From NCBI GenBank assembly GCA_013054445.1, contig JAAMPI010001666.1, positions 1 to 11,662 on the forward strand: a stretch of 11,662 nt of DNA. Direction: 5' to 3'. This DNA is from Cudoniella acicularis. Taxonomy: Eukaryota > Ascomycota > Leotiomycetes > Helotiales > Helotiaceae. The notes below the pieces were generated by a model. That model made no database searches. It was given only the letters and a program-made list of their open reading frames with translations, and was not told the DNA's origin. Of the stretch, positions 9,471 through 11,662 are shown in pieces. The translations under genes and the position numbers were made by a program. Position 1 is the first letter of the stretch, and every line of letters begins with the position of its first letter.

Positions 9471-10045
9471 CTCGACACCCAAATTACTCTCGTTGATAAT
9501 CACAAACAACGCTCAAAGAACCAGTTGAATTGGAAGAAGATGGGAGAGAAAAGTTGGAGGACAGCTGAGCACGGGCCAAATGTAAGTGGTTCGCTTCGAA
9601 GCTCCCGGATTATTATTTAATCCGAATGTAACTTTACAACTAACTCTCTTGGGACAGCTTCCAATTTTGTTCCAACTTTGTTGGCTGCTGTTGGTAAGTG
9701 GCATTCAAGGCTACCTACTTTGAGATTTTTGTCAGATTACCTGCCTTTTGATCTGAAGCTAACAATTTCGACCAACTTTCTGTCATTCAGTTGCTGAACG
9801 ACATTTTGTTTGTGAGTGTTTGTAGTTCTTATTGGATATTGAAGGCAGCTTGCGCTCGTCGCGTCTTTCAGGCGCTTGTGCTTTTATTTTCGTTCGCTGT
9901 ACACCCGAAACCATCCCTCTTCCCTCCCCCTCCCGGCGACCGACCACGAATCCAACCACCAATCCGACGAAGATTCGGATTCGGACTGGTCTCTCAGTTC
10001 CGAAGATCGTGACCCCTCCGATCTTGATCCCGATCAGCTATAAAA
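9471..10045. promoter_or_regulatory. Divergent promoter region, IPI1 / roadblock
   Basis: This 575-bp region separates two divergent start codons. A CCAAT box in minus orientation lies at 9533-9529, about 60 bp upstream of the IPI1 ATG. Near 9598 there is a 10-bp palindrome (gcttcgaagc). Pyrimidine-rich DNA at 9890-9960 and a TATAAAA at 10039-10045 lie on the roadblock side. The open frames crossing this region are biased by simple composition and are not credible genes. Confidence 0.45.
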
Positions 10046-10537
10046 ATGGATGCAAGTCAATCACTTCTCCTACCACTTCCAAACATCTAACATGCCACAG
10101 GTACTACCACCAAACGTCTCGGAGACGATTGCGCGACTCTCCGGCAAAGCTGGAGTAAAAGCTACAATGGTTCTGGATCGATCTCTTAATACAGTCTTGC
10201 AAACCAGCGGATCTTTCTCCTCTTTTCGTTCTGCCGACTCATCTCGAAATCCCGTCACCTCAACTTCATCGACCACTGATAATAATGCTCTCAAGGAGGA
10301 AGGAGTGGAGGAGTTTGCTGCAATGATATGGAACTTTGTTAATTCTGCTGGGGGCCTGGTCCACGATCTTGATGCTGAGGTAAGGAAACCAAGCCTTTTG
10401 GAAGCTGAGCTGATTGCTGACTTGAGGTACAGGATGACATGAAACTACTTCGACTACGAACGAAGAAGCACGAACTCGTCATCGTTCCGGATGCAAGATA
10501 CATCTTTGTGGTTGTTCATGACACTCCTGCGGCATAG
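10046..10537 (+). CDS. Roadblock/LC7-type dynein light chain
   Basis: Roadblock light chains bind the dynein intermediate chain and dimerise through a small alpha/beta fold. The long exon 10101-10379 (93 codons) contains LPPNVSETIARL, GVKATMVLDRS and a Ser/Thr-rich loop, and ends DLDAE. A phase-0 intron at 10380-10432 (53 nt, GTAAGG donor, TACAG acceptor) leads to the last exon 10433-10537, with DDMKLLRLRTKKHELVIVPD and the end HDTPAA. The LRLRTKKxELxIVPD stretch matches the family core strand, favouring dynein roadblock over other LC7 proteins. The start is uncertain. I prefer ATG 10046-10048 with a two-codon exon and a GC-AG intron (10052-10100, GCAAGT donor, CTAAC branch, CACAG acceptor), giving 129 residues (MDVLPPNV). 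The unspliced alternative starts at ATG 10091 (MPQVLPPNV, 130 residues). A TATAAAA directly before 10046 mildly favours the latter. Confidence 0.85.
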
Positions 10538-11403
10538 TTGGAGCTGGTTTTCAAGTTGACGTACTTCGGTTTCTTTGCGTGCACAATACCCTTGCGGAAT
10601 ATTGGCACTGGCTTTTCGAATCGGCGTTCTTTGGTTTCCTTTACGAGTGGACGATACCCATGCATGGTTTGGAGTTTGAACGATGGCGTCGATGGATTAC
10701 AATGAAACTCCCTGTTCCCAACATTCTCGTATGTTTCTATGCTCGTGACATCTTCTCGAATGGCGGTCTGTTTCATCGTTGACGACCTTCTTTCCTAGTG
10801 ACTTGACGTATGGGAGGATTGTGCGGCTTAGCAAAAGGTTGGTGATACCGAGGGGAACCAATCGCAATTTTCTCTTGACTCCCCTGACCCGTCAGCTCGG
10901 AGAGCTCCAAGAGTGCACAGTACACAACCCTACTCTCAAACATTGAACTTTGGATCCTTCCAGAAGGCTAGAATCTCACTTTCAGGAACAGCCGGATTAA
11001 GATCTTATGCAACAATAATAACGTAACAGCAAAATGCATCAACGGGGATTGAGGGACAGGGATGGGAGCTGTTTAAATGCTTGAAAATTGATAGCTTCTT
11101 TTGGTAGTCGAGGTATTTGCAATGATCCGAAATTTCACCAACTTCTCGGCCAACCGGACTATATTCTAAAATGTTTAGCAGAAGTTTATTTAATTTATTT
11201 AATTACGGGTACCTGACGATGGTGCCGCCTGTTTGATGAAACCATGTTCGGAGGATAATTGTGCGAGTGACAACTGCTGGCCTTTGCTTCGTAAATTGAC
11301 GCTTGTTCGGAATAAGGTAGTCCGGGGCCGCAGAGAGTGTGGGAGGACTCCGGGGAGGATCATTAGGCGTTGACAGGGCCTGCTCTGCCGGCCGATAAGA
11401 GCG
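10538..11403. other. Downstream region without recognised gene
   Basis: This stretch starts with the 3' UTR of the roadblock gene. Opposed frames at 10516-10776 (minus) and 10579-10782 (plus) have no recognisable motif, and at least one is probably a shadow of the other. I see no RNA gene. An AT-rich simple repeat at 11185-11202 marks a change from AT-rich to GC-rich DNA. Confidence 0.4.
11185..11202. repeat. Short AT-rich tandem repeat
   Basis: Two exact copies of tttatttaa lie side by side at the junction between AT-rich DNA on the left and GC-rich DNA on the right. Confidence 0.7.
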
Positions 11404-11662
11404 ATGATCCGGACTGCCAAAGCCCAGGCTGCCCAGTATGTCACGTCAATCGGTGGTTCAGGGTTGACGCGCAGCATGCGCAGCGCTGCAGCAGCTCTTG
11501 GGAAAATAAACAGTCATGGGTTGGCTGGCCCGTCTACAACCTGGAAGCGATTCGACAGACGACTTGCAAAAGAACCTGCTCGCGGCGCGCCTCTGATGCA
11601 GTGCATCAGAGCACTGCTGGTGGAGTCCGTCACGTCAACGGCAGCGGACACAGACCGAGGAG
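11404..11662 (+). CDS. Unrecognised open frame, partial, runs off the window
   Basis: From the ATG at 11404 a frame stays open for 86 codons to the window edge, beginning MIRTAKAQAAQYVTSIGGSG and containing several Arg-rich stretches. It lies in GC-rich DNA (about 58-65% in the lines I counted), where stops are rarer, so length alone is weak support. An antisense frame of 92 codons (11477-11199) overlaps its start and is equally anonymous. I do not recognise either product. This could be the 5' part of a gene, a spliced exon, part of a mobile element, or chance. Confidence 0.2.
   Translation, partial: MIRTAKAQAAQYVTSIGGSGLTRSMRSAAAALGKINSHGLAGPSTTWKRFDRRLAKEPARGAPLMQCIRALLVESVTSTAADTDRG
11591..11611. 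repeat. Perfect 21-bp palindrome
   Basis: The arms ctctgatgca and tgcatcagag are exact reverse complements of 10 bp around a single central g. An 8-bp palindrome (ggcgcgcc, 11584-11591) abuts it on the left. With a one-base centre it suits a dimeric protein-binding site better than an RNA hairpin. Function is unknown. Confidence 0.6.

Noticed and set aside
8028..11035. Similar strings around acagcaaaatg at about 8029 and 11026, suggesting a dispersed repeat.
   Set aside because: Similarity covers only about 20 bases and the flanks do not align, so chance is sufficient.
11640..11662. Minus-strand CVRCR-like codons resembling the start of a Zn2Cys6 zinc cluster.
   Set aside because: A stop codon follows immediately and no further cysteines are in frame.

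Overview
The window looks like nuclear DNA of a filamentous ascomycete. Introns are short (48-70 nt, with one of 161 nt), with GTRNGT-type donors, CTAAC/CTGAC-like branch points and YAG acceptors. Five protein genes can be rebuilt by hand, and all resemble ascomycete housekeeping families. The AT-leaning intergenic DNA and protein flavour suggest Leotiomycetes (Helotiales), but that placement is inference.

Layout, left to right. Bases 1-2046 hold no gene I can support, but contain an imperfect direct repeat of about 110 bp (849-959 and 1011-1124). At 2047-2453 (minus) lies a complete three-exon gene for ribosomal protein eS30, which is easy to miss because its exons are tiny. It diverges from a secreted CREG-like (PNPOx-fold) protein gene at 3097-3997 (plus). 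Their shared 643-bp intergenic region carries two CACGTG boxes and a TATA-like box. A convergent gap of about 450 bp follows. Next is a six-exon gene at 4451-6782 (minus) for a 686-residue nuclear-looking DUF262 protein. Bases 6783-8253 show no convincing gene. IPI1, the pre-60S assembly factor of the Rix1 complex, is at 8254-9470 (minus). It diverges from a roadblock/LC7-type dynein light chain gene at 10046-10537 (plus). The right end is non-coding or unknown; base composition turns sharply GC-rich at about 11,200, with an unrecognised open frame running off the window.

The genes do not form a pathway or cluster. Two (eS30, IPI1) serve ribosome synthesis, one is a motor light chain, one a secretory-pathway protein, and the DUF262 gene is the least understood. 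No CRISPR, phage, plasmid, insertion sequence or tRNA gene was found, and I see no evidence of a novel multi-gene system.

The main observations are these. IPI1 and the CREG-like gene are each broken by exactly one extra base in a homopolymer (A7 and C8), which points to sequencing or assembly errors or to recent indels. The eukaryotic DUF262 protein keeps both signature motifs of the prokaryotic GmrSD-like family and adds a SUMO-interaction-like motif and a long basic tail. The roadblock gene may start with a two-codon exon followed by a GC-AG intron.
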